A stretch of DNA of 64,000 nucleotides from Reyranella sp. (GTDB lineage Bacteria > Pseudomonadota > Alphaproteobacteria > Reyranellales > Reyranellaceae). The DNA lies in contig JAIEOV010000029.1 in assembly GCA_019750135.1 (NCBI GenBank), positions 41,389 through 105,388 on the forward strand, written 5' to 3'. The position numbers were made by a program, and so were the translations under genes. Below are positions 45,425-54,075 of this stretch, piece after piece; positions within the stretch are counted from its first letter, which is position 1; every line of letters begins with the position of its first letter. The notes beneath the pieces were generated by a model. The model did not search any database. It saw only the letters and a list, made by a program, of their open reading frames with translations, and was not told the DNA's origin.

Positions 45425-46368
45425 CGGGTCCTCAGCCGCGGATTGGAGAGGATCGAGCAGACATCGGCGACCAGCACCAGCAGCATGAAGGTCGCGCAGA
45501 AGATCATGGCGCAGGCCTGCACCAACGGCATGTCGCGCGTCTCGACCGCGTCGACCGCGAGCTTGGCGAGGCCGGGATAGCTGAAGATCACCTCGACGAT
45601 GATCACGCCGCCCAGTAACGACGACAGGTTGAGCGCGACGGCGTTGGCGATCGGGCCCGCGGCATTGCGCAGCGCGTGGTGCATCACCAGCCGCGCCGGC
45701 CGCACGCCCTTCAGGCGCGCCATTTCGATGTAGGACGAATCGAGCACGCCGAGCAGCGCGGCACGGGTCATGCGCGCCATCTGCGCCGTCACGGCGAAGC
45801 AGAGCGTCAGCACGGGCAGGGTGAAGTTCTGCAAGGCCTCGGTGAACGAGCCGATCGACGGCTTGGCCAATGCCGAGACCCAGTGCAGCTGCACGGCGAA
45901 GAGCATCACGCCGACGGTCGCCAGCAGGAATTCAGGCACCGCCACCAGCGACACGGCGGTGACGTTGGCGACGCGGTCGTAGAGCGTGCCGCGCCAGATC
46001 GCCGTCGTGATGCCGATCAGCAGCGCCAGCGGCACGGCGACCGCAGCGGTGAGCGCCGTCAGCAGCAGCGAGTTGGCGAAGCGCGGCCCGATCAGCTGGG
46101 CGACCGGCAGGCGGTTGATCAGCGACACGCCCGGATCGCCCGTCAGCAGGCCGCCAAGCCAGCGCAGGTAGCGCTCGTGCGCCGGCAGGTCGAGGCCGAG
46201 CGCCTTGCGCAGGCCGGCGACCGCCTCAGGCGACACCGACTGGCCGAGGATCGCCTCGGTCGCATCGCCCGGCAGGATGTTCGTGCCGACGAAGACGACG
46301 ACCGAGACGAGCAGCAGGGTCAACAGGCCGCCCAGCACGCGCCGGGCAATCATTCCCAGCATCAGCAT
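45421..46368 (-). CDS. Peptide/nickel-type ABC permease (DppB-like)
   Basis: 315 residues. Characteristic N-terminus LGGLLTLLLVSVVVFVGTNI followed by LPGDATEAI, a loop with RYLRWLGGLLTGDPGVSL, and the EAA motif MARLKGVRPARLVMHHALRN. Six TMs. Forms the transmembrane pore with the DppC-like protein for the binding protein encoded upstream. Confidence 0.88.
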   Translation of the reverse strand: MLMLGMIARRVLGGLLTLLLVSVVVFVGTNILPGDATEAILGQSVSPEAVAGLRKALGLDLPAHERYLRWLGGLLTGDPGVSLINRLPVAQLIGPRFANSLLLTALTAAVAVPLALLIGITTAIWRGTLYDRVANVTAVSLVAVPEFLLATVGVMLFAVQLHWVSALAKPSIGSFTEALQNFTLPVLTLCFAVTAQMARMTRAALLGVLDSSYIEMARLKGVRPARLVMHHALRNAAGPIANAVALNLSSLLGGVIIVEVIFSYPGLAKLAVDAVETRDMPLVQACAMIFCATFMLLVLVADVCSILSNPRLRTR

Positions 46369-46401
46369 GGCGGGCGCACCTCTTGCCGGACCGGCACGAG
46401 T

Positions 46402-48027
46402 TCAGCCTTCCAGCCAGACGTTCTCGGCGTAGGCGTAGCCCATCAGGCCGCCCGTCGGGATCGGCTTCAGGCCCTTCAGCTTGGACGTATGGGCATCGAG
46501 GACGCTGATGAACACCGGCAGGCCGATGCCGCAATTCTCGTGCACGATGGTCTGCATCTCGCCGTACATCTGCTTGCGCGTGGCCTCGTCGCGCTCGCCG
46601 CGCGCGGCGACCAGCAGCTGGTCGAACGTCGCGTTCTTCCAGGCGCTCTCGTTCCAGGTCGAATCGGACTTGAAGAACAAGGTGAACAGCACGTCGGCGC
46701 TGGGCCTGGGATTGATGCTGCCCATGGTGAACGGCATCTTCATCCAGACGTTCGACCAGTAACCGTCGGCCGGCATGCGCTTCACATCGACGTTGAGGCC
46801 GATCTGCTGGGCGGCCTGCTGGATCAACACCGCCTGGTCGAGCATCGTGCTGCTCGCCATGGCGTGCAGCGGCACCGCCGTGGTGCCGATGCCCGATCGC
46901 TGCAGATGGAACTTCGCCTTGTCGGGATCGAACGGCCGCTGCTTCAGGCCGGGGAAGTAGAAGCGGTTGGTCGGGTCGATCGGCTGGTCGTTGGCGAGGA
47001 CGGCATAGCCCTGGAAGACAGAACTCTTCATCTGCTCGCGGTTGAGCAGGTATTTCAGCGCCAGAACGAGGTCCTGGTTCTTGCCGGGATCGGAATCCTG
47101 GCGGATGACCAGGTCGTTGTAGCCGCCGGCCTTGGTCTCGAACACGGCAAAGCCCGGGCTCGCCTGCACGCGCTTGGCGAGTTGCGGGCTGATGGCGGCG
47201 GCGATCTGCACGTCGCCCGACAACAGCGCATTCAGCCGCGCGGTCTGGTCGGGGATGCCGAACAGCTCGATCTCGTCGAGATAGGGCTGGCCCGGCTTGA
47301 AGTAGTCGGCATTACGCACGCCGATCGACTTGATGCCGGGCTGGAACTCCTGGCAGCGATAGGGGCCGGTGCCGATCGCCGTGGTGAAGCTCGTGGTGCC
47401 GTTCTTGATGATCAGGAAATGCGGCGTGCCCAGCACCACGGGCAGGTCGGCGTTGGGCGATTCGAGGGTGATCTTCACCTCGTTCTTGCCGCTGGCGACG
47501 ATCTCCTTCATCGGCGTAGCCAGCGCCTTGGCTGCCGAGCCCGTCGCCGGATCCTTGTGGCGCGCCAGGGAGAACACGACGTCATCGGCGGTGAGCGGCG
47601 CGCCGTCGTGGAACTTCACGTCGGAGCGCAGCTTGATCGTCCACACCGTGGCGCTGGCGTCGCTGTCGATTGCCGCGGCGAGCTCGAGCTGCGGCGTCAG
47701 GCTGGAGTCGAGTCGCGTGAGCCCGTTGTAGAAGGTGAAGCAGCGCGTGTAGTCGGTCTGGTTGTTCTGCTTGGCCGGGTCGACGGTGTCGGCGGTCGAG
47801 GAGGTCTGCGACGCGACCTTGATGCGGCCGCCACGCCTAGGCGTTTGAGGTGGCGTCTGCGCCAGCGCGCGGCCGGCATCGCCGATGATGAGACCTGCGG
47901 TTGCCGCCGACATGCCGGCGGCGCCGAGCCAGCGCATGAGGTCGCGCCGACTGACGCCCTTCGCCAAGGCCGCTTCGATGATCGCACTGTCCGACGTGCC
48001 GATTGACGGGTGACGCTTGATGGCCAT
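46402..48027 (-). CDS. ABC transporter binding protein, family 5, Tat-type signal
   Basis: 541 residues from ATG 48027 (AGGAG upstream). RRDLMRWLGAAGMSAATAGL is a twin-arginine-like signal, unusual for this family. Mature sequence shows LRSDVKFHDGAPLTADDVVF and LALKYLLNREQMKSSVF, the family 5 binding pattern. Being first in the operon with both permeases and the fused ATPase, it sets the substrate of the whole importer. Promoter region shared with the divergent LysR gene. Confidence 0.85.
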   Translation of the reverse strand: MAIKRHPSIGTSDSAIIEAALAKGVSRRDLMRWLGAAGMSAATAGLIIGDAGRALAQTPPQTPRRGGRIKVASQTSSTADTVDPAKQNNQTDYTRCFTFYNGLTRLDSSLTPQLELAAAIDSDASATVWTIKLRSDVKFHDGAPLTADDVVFSLARHKDPATGSAAKALATPMKEIVASGKNEVKITLESPNADLPVVLGTPHFLIIKNGTTSFTTAIGTGPYRCQEFQPGIKSIGVRNADYFKPGQPYLDEIELFGIPDQTARLNALLSGDVQIAAAISPQLAKRVQASPGFAVFETKAGGYNDLVIRQDSDPGKNQDLVLALKYLLNREQMKSSVFQGYAVLANDQPIDPTNRFYFPGLKQRPFDPDKAKFHLQRSGIGTTAVPLHAMASSTMLDQAVLIQQAAQQIGLNVDVKRMPADGYWSNVWMKMPFTMGSINPRPSADVLFTLFFKSDSTWNESAWKNATFDQLLVAARGERDEATRKQMYGEMQTIVHENCGIGLPVFISVLDAHTSKLKGLKPIPTGGLMGYAYAENVWLEG

Positions 48028-48135
48028 TGCCTGCTCCTGTTTCGTCCCTTCGCTGCACCATCGTACGCAGTGCTTGATGCGTGCCATGATCGCGGCCGGC
48101 GCAGGAAAATCACGGTCGCAATTCCTAGACAGGCC

Positions 48136-48150
48136 ATACGCCCAGCGTAT
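48136..48150. promoter_or_regulatory. LysR-type box ATAC-N7-GTAT (distal)
   Basis: ATAC GCCCAGC GTAT, a perfect inverted LysR half-site pair containing T-N11-A, in the spacer between the importer operon and the LysR gene. A second inverted repeat CCCCT-ct-AGGGG (48153-48164) lies just beside it. Confidence 0.6.
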
Positions 48151-48233
48151 AGCCCCTCTAGGGGCGTGGGCGCACCGGTCCCCGGCACCGTTCTTGCAAG
48201 CCAACGGCGGCTATCATTTGCCGCGAAACGGCT

Positions 48234-48248
48234 ATACGGTGCGCGTAT
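48234..48248. promoter_or_regulatory. LysR-type box ATAC-N7-GTAT overlapping the LysR start codon
   Basis: ATAC GGTGCGC GTAT; the last two bases are the first two bases of the ATG at 48247. Same half-sites as 48136, ninety-eight bases away. Binding here would block its own gene, as LysR regulators often do. Confidence 0.6.
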
Positions 48249-49173
48249 GGTCGCGCTGGCCAGACTTGTGCCCTCGCTGCGCAGCCTCCTGATCTTCGAA
48301 TCGGTCGCTCGGTCAGGCAGCTGCAGCGCAGCGGCGCGCGAATTCAACCTCACCCAGCCCTCGGCCAGCCGCAACATCGCGCAGCTGGAAACCCATCTCG
48401 GCGTGCCGCTGTTCATCCGCAGCGCCGCCGGCATGGAGCTGACGCGCGAGGGCCAGATCCTCTACCAGGCGCTGGGCGACGGCTTCCAACGGGTGGAGGC
48501 GGCGCTGAACGACCTGTCGGCGCTGCGCCATCGCAAAGACGTGGTCGAGCTGTCGCTGTCGACGGCCTTCGTCACCCACTGGCTGGTGCCGCGCCTGCCG
48601 CTTTTCAACGAGGCCTTCCCCTCGGTCGACCTGCGTTTCCAGCTGATCTCCAGCAACCTGCGCGGCGGACCGGGCACGGTCGACCTCGCCATGCGCATGA
48701 AGAGCGAGCATGACGCCGACTACCACTCCTGGCACTTCGCGCCCGAGCTGATCATCCCGGTGTGCAGCCCGAGCTACCTCGCCCAGCACAAGCCTCTTCT
48801 GGGTGTGCGGGGCGAATCGGGTCACACGCTACTGCACCTATCGGACGCGCATTTCGATCCCAAGACGCTGTGGGGTGCCACGAGCGCGCCGGTCGCCCGC
48901 CACGCGCTGCTGGAGTTCAGCGACTACGCGGTCGTGGTGCAGGCGGCGATGAGCGGCGCCGGCGTGGCGCCCGGCTGGATCTCGGTTGTGTCGCGGCCCC
49001 TGATCGACGGCACGCTGGTCCCGGCCTCGCCGTTGCGCGTCCGCACCGGCAAGCATTTCCACCTGCTCGCCGCCCGAGGCAAGCCGATGCGCGACGTCGT
49101 GGTCGCGATCCGCGACTGGCTGCTCGACCAGATGCGCCAGGACATGGAACGCGCGGCAACGTTGATTGGTTAG
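48247..49173 (+). CDS. LysR-family transcription regulator (GcvA-like)
   Basis: 308 residues. N-terminal HTH: SLLIFESVARSGSCSAAARE, then LTQPSASRNIAQLETHLGVP, and RSAAGMELTREGQ. The C-terminal part is a type 2 periplasmic-binding fold (DLRFQLISSNLRGGPGTVDL). It is divergent from the importer operon and has two matching LysR boxes in the spacer, so it most likely regulates that operon and itself. Confidence 0.88.
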   Translation: MVALARLVPSLRSLLIFESVARSGSCSAAAREFNLTQPSASRNIAQLETHLGVPLFIRSAAGMELTREGQILYQALGDGFQRVEAALNDLSALRHRKDVVELSLSTAFVTHWLVPRLPLFNEAFPSVDLRFQLISSNLRGGPGTVDLAMRMKSEHDADYHSWHFAPELIIPVCSPSYLAQHKPLLGVRGESGHTLLHLSDAHFDPKTLWGATSAPVARHALLEFSDYAVVVQAAMSGAGVAPGWISVVSRPLIDGTLVPASPLRVRTGKHFHLLAARGKPMRDVVVAIRDWLLDQMRQDMERAATLIG

Positions 49174-49177
49174 CCCC

Positions 49178-49296
49178 GTCATCCCGAGCGAAGCCGCCCG
49201 AAGGGCGGCGCAGTCGAGGGACCTCGTCTTGCCGATGCAGCAACAAGACAGGTCCCTCCGCTACGCCTCGCTGTGCTCGGCTCCGGTCGGGATGAC
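49178..49296. repeat. REP-like long inverted repeat element
   Basis: Outer arms GTCATCCCGA (49178) and TCGGGATGAC (49287-49296) enclose nested arms GAGGGACCT and AGGTCCCTC. The GTCATCCCGAGCGAAG core is the style of dispersed intergenic palindromes seen in many proteobacterial genomes. It follows the LysR gene and may act as its 3' end. Confidence 0.7.
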
Positions 49297-49414
49297 GAGT
49301 TTGACTGTTTCGACCCGCTCCCGCAGTGAATCTCACTACGCACCGGCACCAATTCGGTGCCCGATCCCACGTCGAGGCGACTAGTCTGGCAACCACCGAA
49401 GCTGGAGAGCTGCC

Positions 49415-50164
49415 ATGCCTGACGTCACCAAGTTCAACACGCTCACCTTCGACTGCTACGGCACCCTGATCGACTGGGAGCGCGGCATCCTGGCCGAGCT
49501 GCGGCCGTGGGCGGACCGCCACGGCCGGCGCGACCTCGACGACAACACCCTGCTGGAGACCTTCGGCACGATCGAGGCGGCCTGCGAGGCCGAGACGCCC
49601 GGCAAGCTCTACCCTGAGATCCTGGCCGAGGTGCTTCGCCGGCTGGCCGACAAGTGGGGCATCAAGGCAGATGCAGGCGAAGCGGCCGAGTTCGGCCAAT
49701 CGGTCGGACGCTGGCCCGCGTTCGCCGACAGCGCGACCTCGCTGCAGTACCTCAAGCGCTACTACAAGCTCGTGATCCTCTCCAACGTCGACCGCGCCTC
49801 CTTCGCGAAGAGCAACGTGAAGCTCGGCGTCGAGTTCGACCGTATCCTGACCGCCCAGGACATCGGTTCCTACAAGCCCAGCCCGCGCAATTTCGAATAT
49901 GCGTTGAGCGACCTGGAGCGCACCTTCGGCACCAGGAAGGGCGACATCCTGCACACCGCCCAGAGCATCTTCCACGACGTGGTGCCGGCCCGCTCCGTTG
50001 GCTTGGCGACGATGTGGATCAACCGGCGCAAGTCGGTCGGCGGCTGGGGCGCCACGCCTGCGCCCAAGGCGCCGGGCGCGCTCACCACGCCGGACATCGA
50101 GGTCGCCAGCATGGCCGATTTCGTGGTCTTGCATCAGGCCCACCTTCGTGGCGAATCTGCGTGA
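49415..50164 (+). CDS. HAD-superfamily haloacid dehalogenase type II
   Basis: 249 residues. Catalytic Asp13 in TFDCYGTLIDWE, the second motif VILSNVDRASF, lysine in SYKPSPRNF, and HTAQSIFHDV near motif IV. WINRR and YGTLIDWE are typical of L-2-haloacid dehalogenases, which turn L-2-halo acids into D-2-hydroxy acids; a phosphatase role cannot be excluded. A 2-hydroxyacid dehydrogenase gene follows after a broken regulator. Confidence 0.82.
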   Translation: MPDVTKFNTLTFDCYGTLIDWERGILAELRPWADRHGRRDLDDNTLLETFGTIEAACEAETPGKLYPEILAEVLRRLADKWGIKADAGEAAEFGQSVGRWPAFADSATSLQYLKRYYKLVILSNVDRASFAKSNVKLGVEFDRILTAQDIGSYKPSPRNFEYALSDLERTFGTRKGDILHTAQSIFHDVVPARSVGLATMWINRRKSVGGWGATPAPKAPGALTTPDIEVASMADFVVLHQAHLRGESA

Positions 50165-50206
50165 GGCGCGGCCGTCGGCCTGCGCCACCCAACGGGGGCA
50201 GGCAGT

Positions 50207-50714
50207 ATGAAACATCGCGGCGGCACGCTCCGTCTCGACAGGCTCGATCTGAAAATCCTGGCGACGCTGCAGACGGCCGGGCGGATCAGCAACCTCGAGC
50301 TGGCGGACACGGTCGGCCTGTCGGCCACACCCTGCATGCAGCGGGTGCGGCGCATGGAGGCGGCGGGCTATATCGGCGGCTATGGCGCGCAACTTGCAAT
50401 CGACCGCATATGCCGCAACATCGTCGTGTTCACCGAAATCACCCTGCGCAACCACCGGCGCGAGGACTTTTTGAAGTTCGAGCGCGGTATCGAGGCGAAT
50501 CCCGCAAATTCTCAACTGTTTCCTGGTGACCGGCGGCTACGACTACCTGGCGCAGTTCATCGCCCAGGACATCCACGACTACCAGACCACGGTCGAGAGC
50601 CTGCTCGACCGCGATTTGGGCGTCGACAAGTACTTCAGCTACGTCACCATCAAGCAGGTCAAGCGCAGCACGGGCTATCCGCTGACCGAGCTGATCGAGC
50701 AACCCGAATCGTAG
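50207..50714 (+). pseudogene. Lrp/AsnC regulator with one-base insertion
   Basis: Good start (GGGGGCAGG upstream) and HTH: DLKILATLQTAGRISNLELA, VGLSATPCMQRVRRMEAAGY. At a CCC run (50501-50503) one extra base shifts the frame; removing it continues as PQILNCFLVTGGYDYLAQFI then QDIHDYQTTVESLLDRDLGV and ends with a stop at 50712-50714. The RAM sensor domain is therefore lost as read. Either a recent mutation or an assembly error. Confidence 0.75.
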
Positions 50715-50727
50715 ATTGCCCCAAGCG

Positions 50728-51666
50728 ATGACGCGCGGCCTGTTGCTGGTGAAGTCCGGCGGCGCTGCCGCACTGCCCGAGTGGCAGGCGTGCTTCGCCG
50801 AGGCGGCGCCTGGGCTGACCGTGCGCTGGTGGGACGATCCCACGGTCGATCGCGACGCCGTCACCCATGTACTGGTCTGGGAACCCACGCCGGGTCGGCT
50901 GGCGCGCTATCCCAACCTGCGCGTGATCTTCAGCAGCGCCGCCGGCGTCGATCACATCACCTGCGATCCCGAGCTGCCGCGCGGCGTGCCGATCGTGCGC
51001 ATGGCGACCGAGGAGACGGCGCAGAGCATGGGCGAGTATGTCTGCCTGGCTGCGCTCTCGATCCTGCGCGATGGCAACCGGCTCGCCGCCGCCCAGGCCG
51101 ACCGGCGCTGGGACTCGTTCGAGCAGCCGCACACCGCGCTCGACAAGCGGGTCGGCGTCATGGGGCTGGGCAATATCGGGCAGGTCGTGGCGCGCATGCT
51201 GCGCGGCCTGGGATTCACGGTCTCGGGCTGGGCGCGCACGCCGCGCAAGCTGGACGGCATAGAGGTCCATTCAAGCCTCGATAGCTTGCTGGCAGAGAGC
51301 GACATCCTCGTGGGTCTGCTGCCGGAGACGCCGCAGACGCGCGGTCTGATCGATCGCGAGCGCATCAGCCGCCTGCCGCGCGGCGCGGGAATCGTCAACG
51401 CCGGGCGCGGCTCGCTGATCGTGATGCCCGACCTGATCGCCGCGCTCGACGACGGCCATCTCGGTGCCGCCTATCTCGACGTCTTCGATCCCGAGCCATT
51501 GCCGGCCGATCATCCAGCGTGGCGGCATCCGCGCATCACCGTCACGTCGCATGTGGCGGGCTTCGCCTCGCGCCGTGCCCGATCGCGCGCCGTGGCCGCG
51601 GCGCTCGAAGCCCAGGAGCGCGGTGAGGCGTTGCCCAATCTCTATCAAGCCGAGCGCGGCTACTAG
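50728..51666 (+). CDS. D-2-hydroxyacid dehydrogenase / glyoxylate reductase (GhrA-like)
   Basis: 312 residues from ATG 50728. NAD(P)-binding GVMGLGNIGQVVARM, catalytic Arg in VNAGRGSLIV, Glu in VFDPEPLPADHP, and His in VTSHVAGF. It reduces 2-oxo acids such as glyoxylate or hydroxypyruvate, or runs in reverse on D-2-hydroxy acids. Downstream of the dehalogenase-type enzyme, whose product class it could oxidise. Its last four bases overlap a convergent gene. Confidence 0.87.
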   Translation: MTRGLLLVKSGGAAALPEWQACFAEAAPGLTVRWWDDPTVDRDAVTHVLVWEPTPGRLARYPNLRVIFSSAAGVDHITCDPELPRGVPIVRMATEETAQSMGEYVCLAALSILRDGNRLAAAQADRRWDSFEQPHTALDKRVGVMGLGNIGQVVARMLRGLGFTVSGWARTPRKLDGIEVHSSLDSLLAESDILVGLLPETPQTRGLIDRERISRLPRGAGIVNAGRGSLIVMPDLIAALDDGHLGAAYLDVFDPEPLPADHPAWRHPRITVTSHVAGFASRRARSRAVAAALEAQERGEALPNLYQAERGY

Positions 51667-52988
51667 AAGTCCGCGACCTTGCCCCAGGCCGAACCGGCGA
51701 ACCGCTCGACCCGGTAGGGCGCGGGGTCGATCACCGGCCGCGCGCTCGTGACCAGGTCGGCAACGAGGTGTCCGGCACCTGGGCCGATGCCGAAGCCGTG
51801 GCCGCTGAATCCTGCCGCCAGGATCAGGCCGGGCAGGCCCGGCACCTCGCCGATCGCCGGGATGCCGTCGGGCGTGCTGTCGATGTAGCCCGCCCAGGCC
51901 GCGGTGACTGGCGCGCCCTGCAACGCCGGCAACAGGCGGCAGGCGCGCCGATGCGTCTCGTCGACCTGCAACCGATCCGGCAGCGGATCGAGCGTGCGAA
52001 CGCGCTCCATCGGTGAGGGCGCGTCCGGACGCCAACGATCGAGCGTCTCGAAGCCGGCGCGCCATCCTTCGAGCCCGCCGGGCGCCAATGAACGCCAGCG
52101 CCGGGCGAACATCGGCACGAACTCGCGCGCGAACCTCAGCTTCTGCGGTGTCGGGTCGACGCGGCCACGGCCGCTGATCGCGAGCGTAAATCCGCCATCC
52201 CCGCGGCGCGTCACCGAGACGGCGGCCGTATGAAGGGCGGCGGGCAGCTCCTGGACGACCGGTCCAACGGCGAGAATGGAGGCGCGGACCGAGGCCTGAG
52301 GAAAACGGATGCCGAGCTGGCGACAGAAGGCCGATGCCCAGGCGCCCGCGGCCAGCACGACGGTACCCGTGCGGATCGTGCCCGCCTCGGTGACCACGCT
52401 GCTGACACGGCCGCCCTGGGTTTCCAGCCCGCGCGCCGCACACATCTGATGCACGCTGCCGCCAGCGGCCAGGATGGCGCGCGCCACGATCGGCGCGGCA
52501 CGCGCCGGATCGGCAATGCCGTCGGAGGGCGAGAAGACGCCTCCCTTCCACGACCGCTTGGTCGCCTTGCCGCGTTCCGCCGCCTCGGCCGCGCCGAGCA
52601 CCTGTGTCGTGAGGCCGAAGCGTCGGCCGAGATCGCGCCAGCGTGCCCAGCCCTCGATTTCTGCTTCATCGTCGCTGAGATAGAGCAGACCGCAGCGCTG
52701 GAAGCCCACGTCCTCGCCGATCTCGCCGGCGAGCCGATCCCAACGCGCCATGCTCTCGATGGAGATCGGCAGCTCGCGCGCATCACGGTTCTGCTGTCGG
52801 CACCAGCCCCAGTTGCGGCTCGACTGTTCGGCGCCAATGCGGCCCTTCTCCACCAGCGCCACGCTGAGGCCGCGGCGGGCGAGGTAGTAGGCGGCGAAGA
52901 CTCCGACGATGCCGCCGCCGATCACCACGGCATCGGCGGCCGGCGGCACGGTCGGCGTGGTCTCGATATGGAGCAGCGGTGCAGGCAT
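51663..52988 (-). CDS. FAD-dependent D-amino-acid-oxidase-type oxidoreductase
   Basis: 441 residues. FAD motif VVIGGGIVGVFAAYYLARRG near the N-terminus, the RNWGWCRQQNRDARELP stretch and a C-terminal GFSGHGFGIGPGAGHLVADL. DAO/glycine-oxidase family, soluble. A close paralogue is encoded at 59257. Convergent with the 2-hydroxyacid dehydrogenase gene. Confidence 0.85.
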   Translation of the reverse strand: MPAPLLHIETTPTVPPAADAVVIGGGIVGVFAAYYLARRGLSVALVEKGRIGAEQSSRNWGWCRQQNRDARELPISIESMARWDRLAGEIGEDVGFQRCGLLYLSDDEAEIEGWARWRDLGRRFGLTTQVLGAAEAAERGKATKRSWKGGVFSPSDGIADPARAAPIVARAILAAGGSVHQMCAARGLETQGGRVSSVVTEAGTIRTGTVVLAAGAWASAFCRQLGIRFPQASVRASILAVGPVVQELPAALHTAAVSVTRRGDGGFTLAISGRGRVDPTPQKLRFAREFVPMFARRWRSLAPGGLEGWRAGFETLDRWRPDAPSPMERVRTLDPLPDRLQVDETHRRACRLLPALQGAPVTAAWAGYIDSTPDGIPAIGEVPGLPGLILAAGFSGHGFGIGPGAGHLVADLVTSARPVIDPAPYRVERFAGSAWGKVADF

Positions 52989-53059
52989 CCGGGTTTTCTA
53001 GCCCGCCGACAGGAGTGAAATTCACCAAGTTGAAGTCGGCAGGCAGTGTTTATGCCTGG

Positions 53060-54064
53060 CTATTGAACGCGAGCGCCGGACGCACGAACGATTGGCGGCC
53101 AGAAGACACGCTCCTGACCGATGAATTGCTCGAACTTCGCCGGTGTCGCGTATTGCAACATGGGCGGCAGGCCGTTGTCGTTCAGGCGCTTGGCGATCGC
53201 CGCATCGGCCAGTATCTCGGCCATGACCGTCGAGAGCTTGGCGACGACGGGTGCAGGCAGGCCAGCGGGGCCGAAGATGCCGAACCATGAGTAGGCCTTG
53301 AATTCCGGCAGCCCGGCCTCGGTGGGATCAGGAACGTTCGGGATCAGGGGCTGCCGGTCGGGAGAGGCCATGAGGATGCGCAGGTTGCCGTCGCGATCGT
53401 GCGGGGCATGCAGAACCGGCACGTCGAAGGCCCATTGCACGTCGCCGTTGACCAGCGCCTGGATCGCCTCGGCGCCACTGCGATAGGGGACGTGCTCGGC
53501 CTGGCAGCCGGTGAGGCGCAGCAGGTTGGCGCCGGCGAGATGGCTGGTCGCGCCGATGCCGTTGCTGGCGTAGCTGAGCTTGCCGGGATTGGCCTTCATC
53601 TCCGCGATCAGGTCCTGCAGCGAATTCACCTTGAGGCCCTTGCGCGTGACCGACAGGCACATCGGCACGAACACGGTGGGCGCGATCGCCGTCAGATCCT
53701 TCTCCGGCACGAAAGGCAGGCGCTCGTACAAGGCAGGCGCAATGACGACCTGGGAGACGGTGCAGTGTCCCAGGGTGTAGCCGTCAGCCGGCGACTTGCT
53801 GAGCTGATCCGTGCCGACCACGCCGCCGGCTCCGGCGCGATTCTCGACGACGCAGGGCTGGCCCAGCACCTCGGCGAGCTTGGGCGCCAGGATGCGCATG
53901 GAGATGTCGGTCGAGCCTCCCGGCCCGAAGGGCACGATGAAGCGGATGGGTTTGCCGGGCCATGCGTCTGCGCGGACGATGGCCGGCGCCGCGACACTGG
54001 CCGCGGCCGAAAGGACAAACGAGCGGCGGCCGATGGCCCGCGAAGCCTTGAAGACGTTGCCCAT
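53060..54064 (-). CDS. Bug/TctC-type tripartite tricarboxylate binding protein
   Basis: 334 residues with signal (RSFVLSAAASVAAPAIVRA, possible Tat RR). Bug family pattern WPGKPIRFIVPFGPGGSTDI, ENRAGAGGVVGTDQLSKSPA, DGYTLGHCTV, and TVMAEILADAAIAKRLNDNG at the end. Lies 11 bases after hyuB, third gene of the hydantoinase operon; no TctA/TctB partners here. Likely binds a hydantoin/carbamoyl-type or related organic acid; inference from context. Confidence 0.82.
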   Translation of the reverse strand: MGNVFKASRAIGRRSFVLSAAASVAAPAIVRADAWPGKPIRFIVPFGPGGSTDISMRILAPKLAEVLGQPCVVENRAGAGGVVGTDQLSKSPADGYTLGHCTVSQVVIAPALYERLPFVPEKDLTAIAPTVFVPMCLSVTRKGLKVNSLQDLIAEMKANPGKLSYASNGIGATSHLAGANLLRLTGCQAEHVPYRSGAEAIQALVNGDVQWAFDVPVLHAPHDRDGNLRILMASPDRQPLIPNVPDPTEAGLPEFKAYSWFGIFGPAGLPAPVVAKLSTVMAEILADAAIAKRLNDNGLPPMLQYATPAKFEQFIGQERVFWPPIVRASGARVQ

Positions 54065-54075
54065 GACCCTCCCCT

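Noticed and set aside
50501..50503. Programmed frameshift in the Lrp gene
   Set aside because: No slippery heptamer or stimulating structure is evident; an extra C in a short run is simpler.
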